Source: Hymenoscyphus infarciens (Eukaryota > Ascomycota > Leotiomycetes > Helotiales > Helotiaceae). From it: a DNA stretch of 64,000 nucleotides. Positions within the stretch are counted from its first letter, which is position 1. Each line of letters starts with the position of its first letter. The DNA is taken from positions 59,851-123,850 of the forward strand of contig LLCB01000168.1 in the NCBI GenBank assembly GCA_001414345.1. The letters are read 5' to 3'. Under the pieces are notes generated by a model. That model had not been told where the DNA came from. It saw nothing but the letters and a program-made list of their open reading frames with translations, and ran no database searches. Shown piece after piece: positions 35,861-46,947 of the stretch. The position numbers and the translations under genes are program-made.

Positions 35861-38800
35861 TGTGAAAAATTTACTTGCAGTTGGGGAAGTAGCTCATTTT
35901 ACCAACTACCTCCCCTCATATGCCCATGCGCAACGCTCCTGCCCCGAGTCTCTCCCAATCACCTCCGCATTATGCCATCCTGCCATCCTGCCATTGTACT
36001 CCTTGGATAGGCTCTCCAGATATGCCCCCTCCCTGGGTCTCCATTTCCTTAAGGTCTCTCGCACAGCCAATACGAGACTGCCGGGTTTCCATGCGGAGGA
36101 CAACGACGAAGGAGATGTCGAGCAACAGCGTGCAAGTGTCTGCAAGTGTCCTCATGCCACTTCCTCACCGAACCAACTTGTTGAGGACCACTCGGAGACT
36201 GCTTATTCGCGACCCCGATATGGGTATCCTTGAAGGTTCGCCTGTTTGCCTTACTCCTTAGAAGTCCTTGCTAAGCTGGATATATGCAAGCGACTTTTCA
36301 GGAGCGGCGAGGAGGTGCGAAGGCGATGAAGCGACTAGTAATGCTTGATTGAACCTCTCTTTGGGCTGGTGAGGACCCAATGGTATTCCTTTTGCGACAC
36401 TCCTTGATTTATGATCGAGTGGCCAGTCTTGAGGACGAAAGATGCGTTAGGGTTAGACGAGGCTGGCGGCGGATGCTTGGAAATGGAAAGGTTACAATGA
36501 AGTAAAACGACAACAAGAAAACGTATTGAACGTATTGAGTGATTTCTGTAGAGAATTTTGAGGGAGAGAGAGTATGGAAACATATATAAGCCGACAGAAT
36601 AACTGCTAACAAGTAATTGTTCCTCTTGGGGGCAGTGAAATTAGGGGGCCATTCCTCTGAAGCCATTTTGGGGGGCCAAAGTTGCAGCTCCCCAACTGTG
36701 AAGCCCGAAAATAAATACCCCCACCTGCTCAATTGGGTGTTCTGCTCCACAAGGTAGCTCCAGGTATTCACTTTGGCCTCGATGCCGAGTCCGATGATCA
36801 TCTCCAGGAAGTTGCATATCAACCTGCGGTGGCTCAATCGCAATATGGAGAGGAGCTGCATGACAATCCTTGCGGACTTGGAAGAAACGCCCGGTGAACG
36901 ACCTCAGGACCAGCCGCTTCCGAAGACGGATGAAGATTCATATAGTACTAGGCCTTAATTGATTGGACATTGATATGGATGAGAACCGGAGAATCGCACA
37001 TTTTCCGGAGCAATTGTAGGCAAGATACGCATTATGCTGCCATTGAGTTGAGGTCTTACAAGTGCCACTCGCAACCCGGACATGGGATAGTGTAGGATAT
37101 GCGAGTGAGCACTTGTGTACCGATTGAGAAGGGGGGGGGGGGGAAACAAAAGCCCCCCCGATCTCGGCACCCTCCCGGACGGGGACAATGGGTAACCGGT
37201 CGAGAGGGTATATACCAACAACCCCCTTTAATTTACCATCCGCTTTCCCACTTCATTCGTTGGGGTTTAAAGTGCACTACACCCTTAGATCTGACACCCT
37301 CCCGTTTGTGAGAAACGTCCAGGGACACAACCCCAAGAACTGGAATTCTTACTATCGAGGCCAATTAGTAGGAGTTACTTGCTGCTAGTGAGGATGGAAA
37401 GTGGCAGCTTAACGGTTGTATCTGAGAAGTAACCTCATCTTCCAAGAGTGATTGTGCCGCCCTCGTTGTTGTTCAAACGACCCCCCCCACGGTTCAATAG
37501 ACAGCAGAGACCGCCAACTCCCACCCCTAGCAATCTCATTGAACTCTCCAATCCAATCATCAAACTTCCTCCCTCCCACTTGGTCGTGATGATGAATTGG
37601 TTGCATTGTTGCTGGGAATTCGGACCGTATAGTGGCGTTATGAAGCTCGCGGAAGCGGACCTGTCAATATCGTCGAATTATAAATTCGTTCTCCAAAAAT
37701 TCTGAGAATTTATTCTTGTCCCTTCACTCCATTTAACAACATAAAGCTTCGATATCGGGCAAATCTGGAGGTCGTTGGGGGTTGAATTACGTATCAGATT
37801 TTAGCAATCCCTGAGACTTGCCTTGCTACCATTAAAGCGGCCTCAGGCACAATATCACAACACCATAGCTTCCAGTATACCACCCACCATGTTCTAAACA
37901 ATCCAACCGATTCCAATTTGGAACGGAATTTGAAACTTGAATGTTTTGTGTTTTAAGTTTTGACTATAGTATCTCTACTATTTTTGAAAGAATTGCCGTA
38001 TAGAAAGGTCTTTGGTGCTGCTTTTGTAAGCGAGCTGACACCCTGCTTGGTCGATGAGAATCAACAACCTCAGCTTCTCAACAGCTCCAGCTGGTCTCCT
38101 TCAACCCACATCACACTCGATGCTATCACGATAGCTTTGGCAACTGCGATAAATTAAATGCCTCGATGAAGGTGCCTTCAACGCAACCCCTGACCGCCAA
38201 TTTAAATCAGCTGGCTGGCCCCCTTCCACCCCTCGCGATGCGATTTCGAAGACGAGAAATCATATATATGGGCAGGGCGAAGGGGGAGGGGGGGGGGTTA
38301 TGCTCTAGGTTGCCGGATTCGTCCCTTTCCTTTCTGCCATTGCCGTGTTAGCGCAATGTCGAGTTGGTCGAGGAACAACGAGGTCAGTTGAGGGCGAGTT
38401 GACGACGTCCGGATTCCAACACGGGCCACTTCAGAAACCGAACGACCCTCCTCCTCTCGACAAAAAGGCAGAACCTACCAGGGATCGAAATACACCGAGA
38501 TATCCAAAAAAAAAAAAAAAAAGAAGAAAAAAAAAACAATAGCAGTGAGTCTGTATGAGGAAGGAACCAAGCTTTAGAAAACTCTAGGTTTCTCATACCC
38601 ATGAGGTATGTCATTGAGCATTCAAGAGACTGGGAGTAGAAGAGAGCCCAGGGCGCATTCTACGTACACGATGGCGTTGAAAAGTTTCACTAGAAGTTCT
38701 AGAAGGGCAATTACTATCCTAAACTCAGTCGGACTTACTTCAGTCTACCTACCCTTCAGTATCTAGGTGTGTAAATAACGGGCTTTTATACAGATAGGAA

Positions 38801-39383
38801 GGGAGGTTGACCTTGCTTGCATATCAGACCTCAACACTCGATCGCCGGGTTCTTTCAGCTGTCATCACACTGAATCAAACAAAAAACTGCAGCTCAGTAT
38901 TTCAAAGCCCTTGTCCTGTTCTTCCTGCGCATTCTTCTTTTTGTCCCTTTATCTTGCGTGTGCTCCACCCTGTCATTTTTCGCGTACCCCTTAATGGCAT
39001 CCCTAAAATGATGTTGTTCTAAAGATCTCGGGTAATTCATTTAATTGTTCGAAGATACGGTGAATAGTCAAATAATTTTGAGCAATTCACGTAAAGTGCT
39101 TGTTTCGATTCAATTATTCTATAAATTTGCAACATTGTCTTTAATTAGGTGTACGCTGATGGCTGAGGTTCTTACCCCTTACAAAATTTCCCCGAAACGT
39201 GGTTTAATTTCATAGTCGTAATATCTCCCAATCCACACAAAGTATGAAAGCATCAATAGATCAATGCAAAAATCATAAGATGGCATAAGTAGATCTTTTC
39301 AAAAACCAATTCTCTCCACTATCTACGAATCCATTGCTCTAACCCGTTCATCAACCAATCTACCTCCACTTTTCGTTGTCAAT
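35861..39383. other. Gene-free stretch of 3.5 kb
   Basis: Only short frames occur. G tracts lie near 37132-37142 and 38281-38296 and an A tract near 38507-38522. A plus-strand frame at 36773-36958 and its neighbourhood look weakly protein-like, but with stops and no family. Nothing can be named. Confidence 0.45.
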
Positions 39384-40517
39384 CTACCCCCTCCTCCCGT
39401 GTTGGTGGCCAGTGACGAGGCCTCTATCCATGAACTCCATCTGCACTGTAATTCTGGGCAGTGAGCGAGATGGGTCCTCATCCTTGAGTCTTTTGAATTT
39501 ATTCTCAAGTGCACGCGTGATCTCCGTAGTGGCGTCCTTTCCCATTGCGGCAAAGTGCTTCTGGTCCACAATATTTGCTCTCCCCTTGACAACCAGAGAT
39601 TTCAGATTTCTGAACCAACGCCAGGGAGGGTTGTTCACGACTCGTGTTATACTAAGGATATTGTCTTCTGCAATGCGTCGTCCAATCTGCGCAAATTGTT
39701 GAAGCTCATAAAAATCGAACCAAACTAGATTAATATAGATCAAGGATTCGATTTCCTGGAAGACCGATACCACCGGGTATCCTGGAAGAGAGAGGTCTTT
39801 CACTGAACGCAAACGGCTGTTCTCCTCTTCAACTCCATTCAATATGAAGGTGTCCGCGGAAGGGTTGTAGTAACATTTTGGGCCAGTATTTTCGACGGTC
39901 ACTTCCCGCCAGGGGAAAGGATAAGAGCATTTTGGCCAAAGACTCGTAGCCGCGACGCCTGCTCCAAAAGCCTTGTGAAGCTCGAGTGCCTCTGTGCGGC
40001 TTTCACGGTTGACGTAAAGGAGTGCACATTGTACGCAATGTGGCTCGAAAGCCCTAAACCCACATCCTTGTGGGAGCTCGCCGATACGAATAGCACTACG
40101 ACGAATCTCCTGCGAAGTGTGAAGACCTTCTGTCACATAGTAACCATTGACAAAGATGTCTCTGCCATTTTCCAAATCTATGCTCCAAATAATTATCCGT
40201 ATCTCGACGGGGAGCTCAGGGAATAAGGAGAACGTGACTGTTCTATCGGGTGGGCTGTCTTTCTGAATCATCGTTGGGAGGCTTTCTGATGGCGCGGAAG
40301 TTGAGTCGTCTTGGGGGATGATGGTGGGGTTCCCGTCCGGTGGAGTTGAAGTTGGCTTGTTTTGCGAGACGACATGAACTGTGATGTCTGATGAATTGGA
40401 TGTTAGGTCATCTCGCGTGATGGTAGGTGTTGTAATAGAGGCTGCAACAACTGGAGTTGTCATATTGTCCAAGCCGCCTGATGAAGCAGACTCTTGTTGT
40501 TTTACAGTTGGATCCAT
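39384..40517 (-). CDS. 2EXR-domain protein
   Basis: This is an intact single-exon gene of 377 residues. The first 90 residues are Thr/Ser/Pro-rich and low complexity. The 2EXR domain starts near 97 with FSLFPELPVEIRIIIWSIDL. It continues with CALLYVNRESRTEALELHKA and YYNPSADTFILNGVEEE and ends in a region of alternating hydrophobic blocks (LIYINLVWFDFYELQQFAQI). The biochemical role of the 2EXR family is not established. It is common and expanded in filamentous ascomycetes. The gene is divergent from a decayed member starting 490 bp away (41,009), which suggests a local duplication followed by loss. Confidence 0.85.
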   Translation of the reverse strand: MDPTVKQQESASSGGLDNMTTPVVAASITTPTITRDDLTSNSSDITVHVVSQNKPTSTPPDGNPTIIPQDDSTSAPSESLPTMIQKDSPPDRTVTFSLFPELPVEIRIIIWSIDLENGRDIFVNGYYVTEGLHTSQEIRRSAIRIGELPQGCGFRAFEPHCVQCALLYVNRESRTEALELHKAFGAGVAATSLWPKCSYPFPWREVTVENTGPKCYYNPSADTFILNGVEEENSRLRSVKDLSLPGYPVVSVFQEIESLIYINLVWFDFYELQQFAQIGRRIAEDNILSITRVVNNPPWRWFRNLKSLVVKGRANIVDQKHFAAMGKDATTEITRALENKFKRLKDEDPSRSLPRITVQMEFMDRGLVTGHQHGRRG

Positions 40518-41008
40518 TCAGCCTTCATGTTTTTACTTTTAGCAAAACTTCAACACGGTTTGGGGATCTGGGACTTGACTACCTTGGACCAGATGCTCAT
40601 GAATTCCCTTGATTGTGACCAACGCACAATATATTTCCTTTCGGGGTGATATTGCTGTGTATTTGGGTTTCGGATTGGGCAAATGCCGTTGGTAATGACA
40701 GCAGACTCCAAAAGGTTGAGTTCTGCTTTGCGTGTTGAAGTGTTGTTGCGAAGGACTATCTGAGCTTGGTAGCTCTGATATTTAAGCTCTCTGGTCTGCT
40801 GAGTCACATGAGGCGTAACAGGTGTAAATAGGAACAACAGTGAATTATAATAAGTTCTTTTTCGTCTGCTTTTTCGGGGAAACGTGCATTCAGTGAATTC
40901 AAGAATGATTTAGCTAGTAGCTTGGTTATTTAAGAAGATCAGCCCCACCAACAACAAACACCTCCAAAGCACCCCTTCATCTTCCAATAGTTACTCGATA
41001 TTTCCCTC
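40518..41008. promoter_or_regulatory. Spacer between the divergent 2EXR gene and 2EXR relic
   Basis: This is the presumed promoter of the intact 2EXR gene. A 95-residue minus-strand frame within it shows no family likeness. Confidence 0.4.
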
Positions 41009-41610
41009 ATGTCTGCCATCGAACGATTCGAGCCAATGGATCTTACTCAAGTTGACGGCAAAGAAATCATGGTCTCAATTGCCACCTCCACGTCGACCAC
41101 CAAGACAACAACTATCTTTCAGCGAGTTCAAGAAATTTCCCGAACTTGCACCCGAATGACGACTTACAATATGGGGCTTTGTATATTGAAGACCTTCCCA
41201 GTCATCAAGGATCATTCCACGACCATCTAGTTATATCTCGAAGGTCTGGACGAAAGAAGCCAAAGGCTACACTTCCTGCCAGCTCCCAAGTCAACCACAA
41301 AAGCCGCCAAGAAACCCTAAAAAGACACTGTATGCTCTGGGAATCTGTACACGATGGACCTTGGTTCTCCCCCAACAATATCATTGAAGCAAAGATGGTT
41401 CCGTTCAATCCAACCAATGACGTTCTATCCTTGCAATATTGCTCTTATCATTTATACACGTCTCCAATTTCAATTGCCTCAAGATGCTTGCACGTTCATG
41501 GAGATAGGTACTGGCTGGATTTGAGAGGTGTGAGGGAAAGAGGAATTTGTATATCGGAAAGAGGATTTACGGAGGGTAGAGAAGGGTACATGGAACCTGC
41601 AAGAAGGTAG
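41009..41610 (+). pseudogene. Broken 2EXR-domain gene
   Basis: An ATG frame at 41009 runs through a Thr-rich leader but loses the family likeness. A second frame then shows the 2EXR start FSEFKKFPELAPE, a TGA where the family usually has Leu, then RLTIWGFVY. A third frame from 41146 carries ASSQVNHKSRQETLKRH (the N-x-x-S-R motif) and VPFNPTNDVLSLQY (the F-N-P-x-x-D-x-L motif), ending at 41610. At least two frame changes and one stop occur within 150 bp with no splice sites that repair them. It is therefore probably non-functional. Confidence 0.7.
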
Positions 41611-42231
41611 CCACAAGAAGTGAGCTTCAAAAAAGCCGTTGGTGGTTCGTAGAGTCAATTGAAACACTCACTTGTACTCCTTGTCTGTTGAAGTTGATTC
41701 CATAACCACCCAAAAGTGGGGCGATGATGGATCGTCCTCATACGCAGATAAAGGTAAATTCGAAGTTTTCCAGTGGCAGAAATCGACAGTGGAACCAGCA
41801 AGAAGAATAATTTTGGTTAATTCAAAGCTATCCAGTATGAGCAAACGAATGCGAAACTGTGAAATCAAGTAATAGGAAAGTCTAAATTCAACCCCGAAGC
41901 TTCCAGAATATACGCCCGCGAAAAGTGCAAGTAAACCCAAAGGACCAGAACCTCCACTTCAATGCAAGATTCCACCCAATGAAAATAATGAGCCCGAATA
42001 GATGCTTGATTATCTCCTCGCAGTCCATTGCGTAGAAAAAAACAAGATGTTGGGCGGGGATTCATTGTACCACATTGGTAGTCCCGAGGTGGGGCAATCT
42101 GGCAGCATATGAATTCAGGATAAAACGAAAATGAAATTCGATGACCCCACCGCGGGTTATCCAGAACCTCCCACTAACATACATTTTGGTTTTCAATCCT
42201 CCCAAGATTGCACGTCGTGAGGGTATTCGAT
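41611..42231. other. Intergenic DNA
   Basis: It contains a protein-like plus-strand frame at 41672-41872 of unknown origin, possibly 3' debris of the broken 2EXR gene. Otherwise it holds the presumed pex11 3' end. Confidence 0.4.
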
Positions 42232-42990
42232 TTAGCCGGTCTTCTTCCATTGACTATAGACACCTAGCAAACTGCTCACTGTTCCGGCCAAACCGACGAA
42301 GCCATCATCGAATCCAATCAACCCAATGGCTGAAGTTGGAACTGTGAGGTCGCAAAGGTCGGAAACTAGCTGGAGGTTTATCGCGGCCCGTTCCCTGGAA
42401 AATTTGTTAGCATGTGATTCTTCTGTCCAGACCGGGGAACTAGTATACTTCTCGATTCTCTTGAGCGTAACGACACCCTCACCATCCTTCTTGTCAATTC
42501 GTGACTGCTGTTGTCGCAAGCCATAGAGCGAGTAAACGCTGCTCATAGTGCTGAATAGCAATCCAAACATCCAGCACCTGTATGCCTCCTTTGCCAGTCT
42601 CTTGGCTCCCTCGAACTTCCGAATCCCCGCAACATCCACAATAGTCGCAGAATCAAGCGTCAAGTAACCCGCATATCCCAACTGTCTGCCAACGGCGCAG
42701 TACTTGGTGATAGGATCCAAGTTCTTGGAATTCGAAGCGATAGCGGCGGCTTTCAAGTGTTCGACATTCTTGCCGATTCGCATGAGTTTGCGCGCAAGAC
42801 CGAATTGCTTCTTGATGGCTTCGAAGGGAGCAATCTCGCCAGGTGTGCCATTGGTACGGAAGAGGTACCAGGCGTAGAATCTTGCGAAGTATTGGAGGGT
42901 TCGAAGGAGTTTGTCTCGTCCGACGGTGGTTGCGACGAACTTGAGATAGTGGTCCACGGTGGGGTGGTAGGCAAGGGAATCGGCGACCAT
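42232..42990 (-). CDS. pex11: Peroxin-11 (peroxisome proliferation and division)
   Basis: Pex11 is a peroxisomal membrane protein that tubulates the membrane before fission. From ATG 42990 the protein has 252 residues, the usual length for fungal Pex11. The N-terminal amphipathic region YHPTVDHYLKFVATTVGRDK and the following RTLQYFARFYAWYLFR match the family. The central FEAIKKQFGLARKLMRIGKN motif is present. The C-terminus ends with a hydrophobic stretch (LTVPTSAIGLIGFDDGFVGL) and a short QWKKTG tail. The frame extends a further 94 residues upstream, but that part is unlike the family and overlaps the promoter, so the internal ATG at 42990 was chosen. No intron is needed. Confidence 0.93.
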   Translation of the reverse strand: MVADSLAYHPTVDHYLKFVATTVGRDKLLRTLQYFARFYAWYLFRTNGTPGEIAPFEAIKKQFGLARKLMRIGKNVEHLKAAAIASNSKNLDPITKYCAVGRQLGYAGYLTLDSATIVDVAGIRKFEGAKRLAKEAYRCWMFGLLFSTMSSVYSLYGLRQQQSRIDKKDGEGVVTLKRIEKYTSSPVWTEESHANKFSRERAAINLQLVSDLCDLTVPTSAIGLIGFDDGFVGLAGTVSSLLGVYSQWKKTG

Positions 42991-43443
42991 CGTGATGATG
43001 GTTTGTGTATTGGTTGAGCAGGTTTGTACTCGCGGGATCGTAGGTTTGCTATAGCGAAGAGTTATGAGTAAGTGATTGAAGATGAGGTTGAACAAAGAAA
43101 GAATGTGATGGCTTGTGATATGGGTATGCCGCGGGAGGAGACGAGAGAGAGAGATGGGGCCTCGGTTGTAGCACGAAGAGTGGATCCACTGAAATGCCGG
43201 GACTGTCAGGTCACGTGTTAACGCGAGAGCCCCACCGGATTTTTGTAGACGCGCTGTCCCGCGGCTCGTCATCGATCTACTGACTGAGGTTAGGTGGAGG
43301 TTAGAGGCTGAGGCTGAGGATGGGAATAGTTACATTTACGACGCACCAAATTCAGCATAACACGATCCAATTACTTGTTGCCAGGCACTTCTACAGACGA
43401 CTCGTTACTCATTTCTTGCGCGCATTCCCTCTCTCAACCCACA
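42991..43443. promoter_or_regulatory. 453-bp divergent promoter shared by pex11 and the DNA glycosylase gene
   Basis: The two start codons face away from each other across 453 bp, so both 5' leaders and promoters must lie here. The piece next to pex11 is A/G-rich. No specific factor site is claimed. Confidence 0.6.
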
Positions 43444-45066
43444 ATGCCTGAAATTGCAGAAGGTAGGCGGTCTCTCCGTCGCTGGAAAGCTATGTACTGA
43501 CACTAACACTCAACAGTTGCTCGCGCTGTGCACTACCTTCGAAAATGCCTCTTGGGCAAGACATTCTCTTCAGTCACTGCCCACGATGACGCCAATGTAT
43601 ATGGAAAGGTTGGCACAACTGCTGCTGAGGTTCAGAAGGCTCTCACCGGCAAGAAAGTGGTAGGAGTTGGTCAACAGGGAAAATACTTTTGGTTGGTTCA
43701 CGGCATATATGGTGTTAGGGTGTTAGCAGATGCTAATTTGATCCTAGGCTTGTAATGGCATCGCCTCCTCATCCCGTCTTTCACTTTGGCATGACAGGTG
43801 AGAAACCAAACTCCCTCGATTGAATCATGTACTGATGCCTTCAGGTTGGTTCTATGTGCGCGGAGAACCGACGATCGATTTTCGCTCACACGCATCGGGC
43901 GATGAGGAATGGCCTCCGAAATACTCGAAGCTCATATTGGAGACGGCTGGGGCATCGAGAGTCGAAGCTGCGTTTACTGATTCCCGTCGTTTTGGAAGAA
44001 TAAGATTGGTCGATTGTCCGGGTGATGACATTCGGCAGCATACGCCATTGAAGAAGAACGGTCCGGATCCTGTTATTGATAAAGATATTTTGACGGCAGA
44101 ATGGCTCGAGAAGAAGATGAACAGCAAAAAGGTTCCCATCAAATCTATGATGCTCGATCAGGCGAATATCAGCGGTATTGGTAATTGGGTTGGGTTAGTT
44201 TGTCAATTTCCATGAAAATGCTGCATTACTGATAGTTTATTTACAGAGATGAGATCCTTTACAACGCAAAACTCCACCCAGAACAATACAGCAATACCTT
44301 CAGTTCAGATCAAATCAAACAGCTTCATAAATCGATACGTTACGTAACTCAAACCGCGGTAGATGTCCTCGGAGACTCAAGCAAATTCCCTGAAGATTGG
44401 CTTTTCAATCATCGATGGGGTAAGGGGAAGAAGCCTTCAACTATGCCTGATGGTTCCAAGATTGTACATGTGACTGTTGGAGGAAGAACAAGCGCAGTTG
44501 TGCCAAGCGTCCAAAAGAAGACGGGGGCTGTTGCGGGTGACATAAATTCGGAACAATTGAGTGGTACTGAAGAGGAGGAGGAAACCGTCAAGATCAAGAA
44601 GGGAAAGTCAACTACAAATGGAAAATCGAAAAGTGCCGCTACGAAAAAGAAGCCTGCGGCTAAGAGGGAGGCTGAGGTGGAGCCAAAAGAAGAAGATGAC
44701 GATTTCGAGGAAGAAGTGAAGAAAGAAAACAAGAAGAGGGGTGCCAACTCTGCAGGGGTGACTTCGAGAAAGAAACCTGCTGCCAAAAAGGAAGCTGTTG
44801 TTGAGCCAAAAGAGGAGGACGATGAGTCTGAGGAAGAGTTGAAGAAAGAAGTTAAGAAGAAGGGAGCAAAAGTAGCAGGGATGGCTTCGAGAAAGAGGAA
44901 AGCACCTACTCCTACAGAGGAAGAGGATGATGAGGAAGAGGAGAAGCCAGCGAAACGACAGAATTCGAGTACCAAGAAGGCCAAATCTGAAAATATCGAT
45001 GCTGATGTAGAAGCACCAAATGGGACAAGGCGAAGATCTGGACGAGTATCAAAGGGGGAGGATTAA
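43444..45066 (+). CDS. Fpg/Nei-family DNA glycosylase with long charged tail
   Basis: The family excises oxidised bases and nicks the backbone in base-excision repair. Five exons (43444-43462, 43517-43691, 43748-43797, 43845-44193, 44247-45066) join in frame to 470 residues, with introns of 47-56 nt. The first exon is only 19 nt and encodes MPEIAE, placing the catalytic Pro2 and Glu3. The beta-hairpin Lys is in QQGKYFW. A helix-two-turn-helix is seen in DQANISGIGNWVGDEIL. There is no zinc finger. Instead GGRTSAVVPSVQKK matches the zincless finger of plant and fungal Fpg enzymes. From about residue 275 the protein is Lys/Glu-rich with two 41-residue tandem repeats (see findings), likely disordered and DNA- or chromatin-binding. 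The role of the tail is inference. Confidence 0.92.
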
Positions 45067-46947
45067 TATGTAGGATAATATCTCAATTGTGAAAGAGGGC
45101 GGGACTTAATACAAAGGACATGAATTGTCTCGATGCTTCCCTCCCCGCTGGTTGTGCAACGCCAATTTCAAGGTATTTTTCAAGTATACCCACCTATTAT
45201 GCCAAAAGTCCTGCAATGATTCAAGCAAGGAAAAGTCACTTAGGTACCCGGACCTCACACGGTTGAGGTATTCAACGGCCTACCTCGAGGTCGCACCTTC
45301 CCACTTATGTCGACGTTGTTGTCACCGGGATGTCTGAGAGCAAAGAAGGCACGACCCTGGTCCACCTCTAGAGGAAAAGTATAATCTTTCCCTGCAAAGC
45401 CCCGTCTGCCTTCCCAAATCTCAAAGGCTGCTGGTGTCATAATCCAATTACCAGCAGTCACGAATTTGGTGGCTGGTTTGTCGGTTCTTTTTCTCGGGGG
45501 TAGACTACTCGTCTCTTTTGGGGGGGGGTTTATCACCGCCACCACTCTTTGTCACCTAACCCATTTCTAGCATTTCCCTCGAGATATTTCTTCAGGTCTA
45601 TATCGTCAACATTTCCTTACGACACTTACCTCACTTCTTTGGCTTACACCTCAGTTGCTAGAATATAAGTTCGTCTGAGATAGGAACCGGGTCTGGGAGA
45701 CTATTAGAAGTTTAGGAAAAGCAAAATAAATTGTGGGGTTTGTGACAAAAGTTGAGATAATTGTTATTCTTTTCTTCTCACTTTTCGCGGTCTTCTCTTA
45801 TCCCTTCGATCCGGTTCTCTTTTCACGCCTCTTTACTTCACACATTACTTTTGAGACTGCGTTTGGGTCATCGAGGGATTGGGTAACATAAACACCTATT
45901 TAGGTTCCCTAGCTACTTCAATGGCAAGTCCCAATTACCTTCACCACAACAGACTCTCTAAATACATCAGCTTTCTGATGTGGTATGGAGTCTTTAAACC
46001 ATGTAAAGTACCGCATAGAACATGACCTATGAGGGTTTAATATTCTGTATGAAGTCTTGGATTCTGGGGCTCTGAGACTGTGGATTAAGAGCTTGGAAAG
46101 TGAATATCAGTTGAGCTCAGTGAGCAGAGTTTTGTGGTCAAGTGAATGGCATTGATCTCTTCCCCCGAAATTCACATCTTGTGTATTGACATTTGCTGTA
46201 ACCGGGGTACGGCCTTTTCTTGTAACGATTTGATTGTCTGAGGCTTTTTACGATGTAGTGCAATATCATTTGAATGAAATCCTAATAGAGGAGCATCTCA
46301 AACTGCTTGTGGAGGTCCGAGGTATCTTAGAAATATACCGACTCCTTGGTCTATCTCAATTCTTTGTCTCTCAATTGACACTAATACGATCAGTTCTAAT
46401 CCCAAGTAAAAAAAAATACCAAAATCTGACCTTCTCTCAACCCAACATAGCCAAAGGAAGTCCACACCATTACTTCCAAGCCCCCTCGACCACAGACCCT
46501 CGTGACTTTTGCGTAAACTCAAGTCAAATCTTTCGCCTCCAATACGCTCGCTTATTTTTTAGCGTCTGTGGATATAAGTCTCTACCTTTCTCCTCCTCTT
46601 CGATCTTTTCTTCTTCCCTCTTCCAACAACTTTTACATCATCCTCCTCCACGTCTCTTCTCTCAACCACCACTTCTATCCTCCTCTTATTCTCTCCCCTA
46701 AAGCCTCCAGCTTTCCCACGGTTGGGCGGCTCTCACGCCATTTTCTACCCTCGTCGACGCCCTCAGCTTTGTGGCGCTCTTTCACCTTCAACTTGGCATC
46801 GCTCAACCTCAAGTTTGCCCACCGTTAGGCGACTCTTCCACACCAACTCTTGTCTCGTTTACGTCCCCGAGCCTTCAGTCTCCGCCTCTTCGTTGGGCCT
46901 TTTCATCCTCAACTCGTCACAGCCGAGCGGCTACTTGATACTTCATT
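45067..46947. other. Intergenic DNA between the glycosylase and the unknown three-exon gene
   Basis: A 96-residue minus-strand frame (45545-45255) is protein-like but unplaced. From about 46,560 the plus strand is CT-rich, as fungal promoters and leaders often are, with a TATA-like GATATAAG near 46568. A degenerate tandem repeat is listed separately. Confidence 0.45.
46715..46935. repeat. Degenerate tandem repeat of about 105-115 bp, two copies
   Basis: Two consecutive segments share the order CCCAC(G/C)GTT(G/A)GGCG(G/A)CTCT, then CTCGT, then a CCCTCAGC/CGAGCCTTCAG segment, then TCA(C/T)CTCAACT. The second starts near 46820. They lie just upstream of the unknown gene start. The similarity is partial and was judged by eye. 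Confidence 0.45.

Noticed and set aside
42991..43272. 94-residue N-terminal extension of Pex11
   Set aside because: It has no family likeness and would consume the promoter shared with the divergent gene. The internal ATG matches family starts.
44409..44984. 191-residue antisense frame over the glycosylase tail
   Set aside because: It is the complement of Lys/Glu-rich codons giving Ser/Phe-rich nonsense, a common shadow.
45255..45545. 96-residue minus-strand frame near the glycosylase 3' end
   Set aside because: Composition is plausible, but no family, no partner exons and no conserved motif could be seen, so it is not called as a gene.
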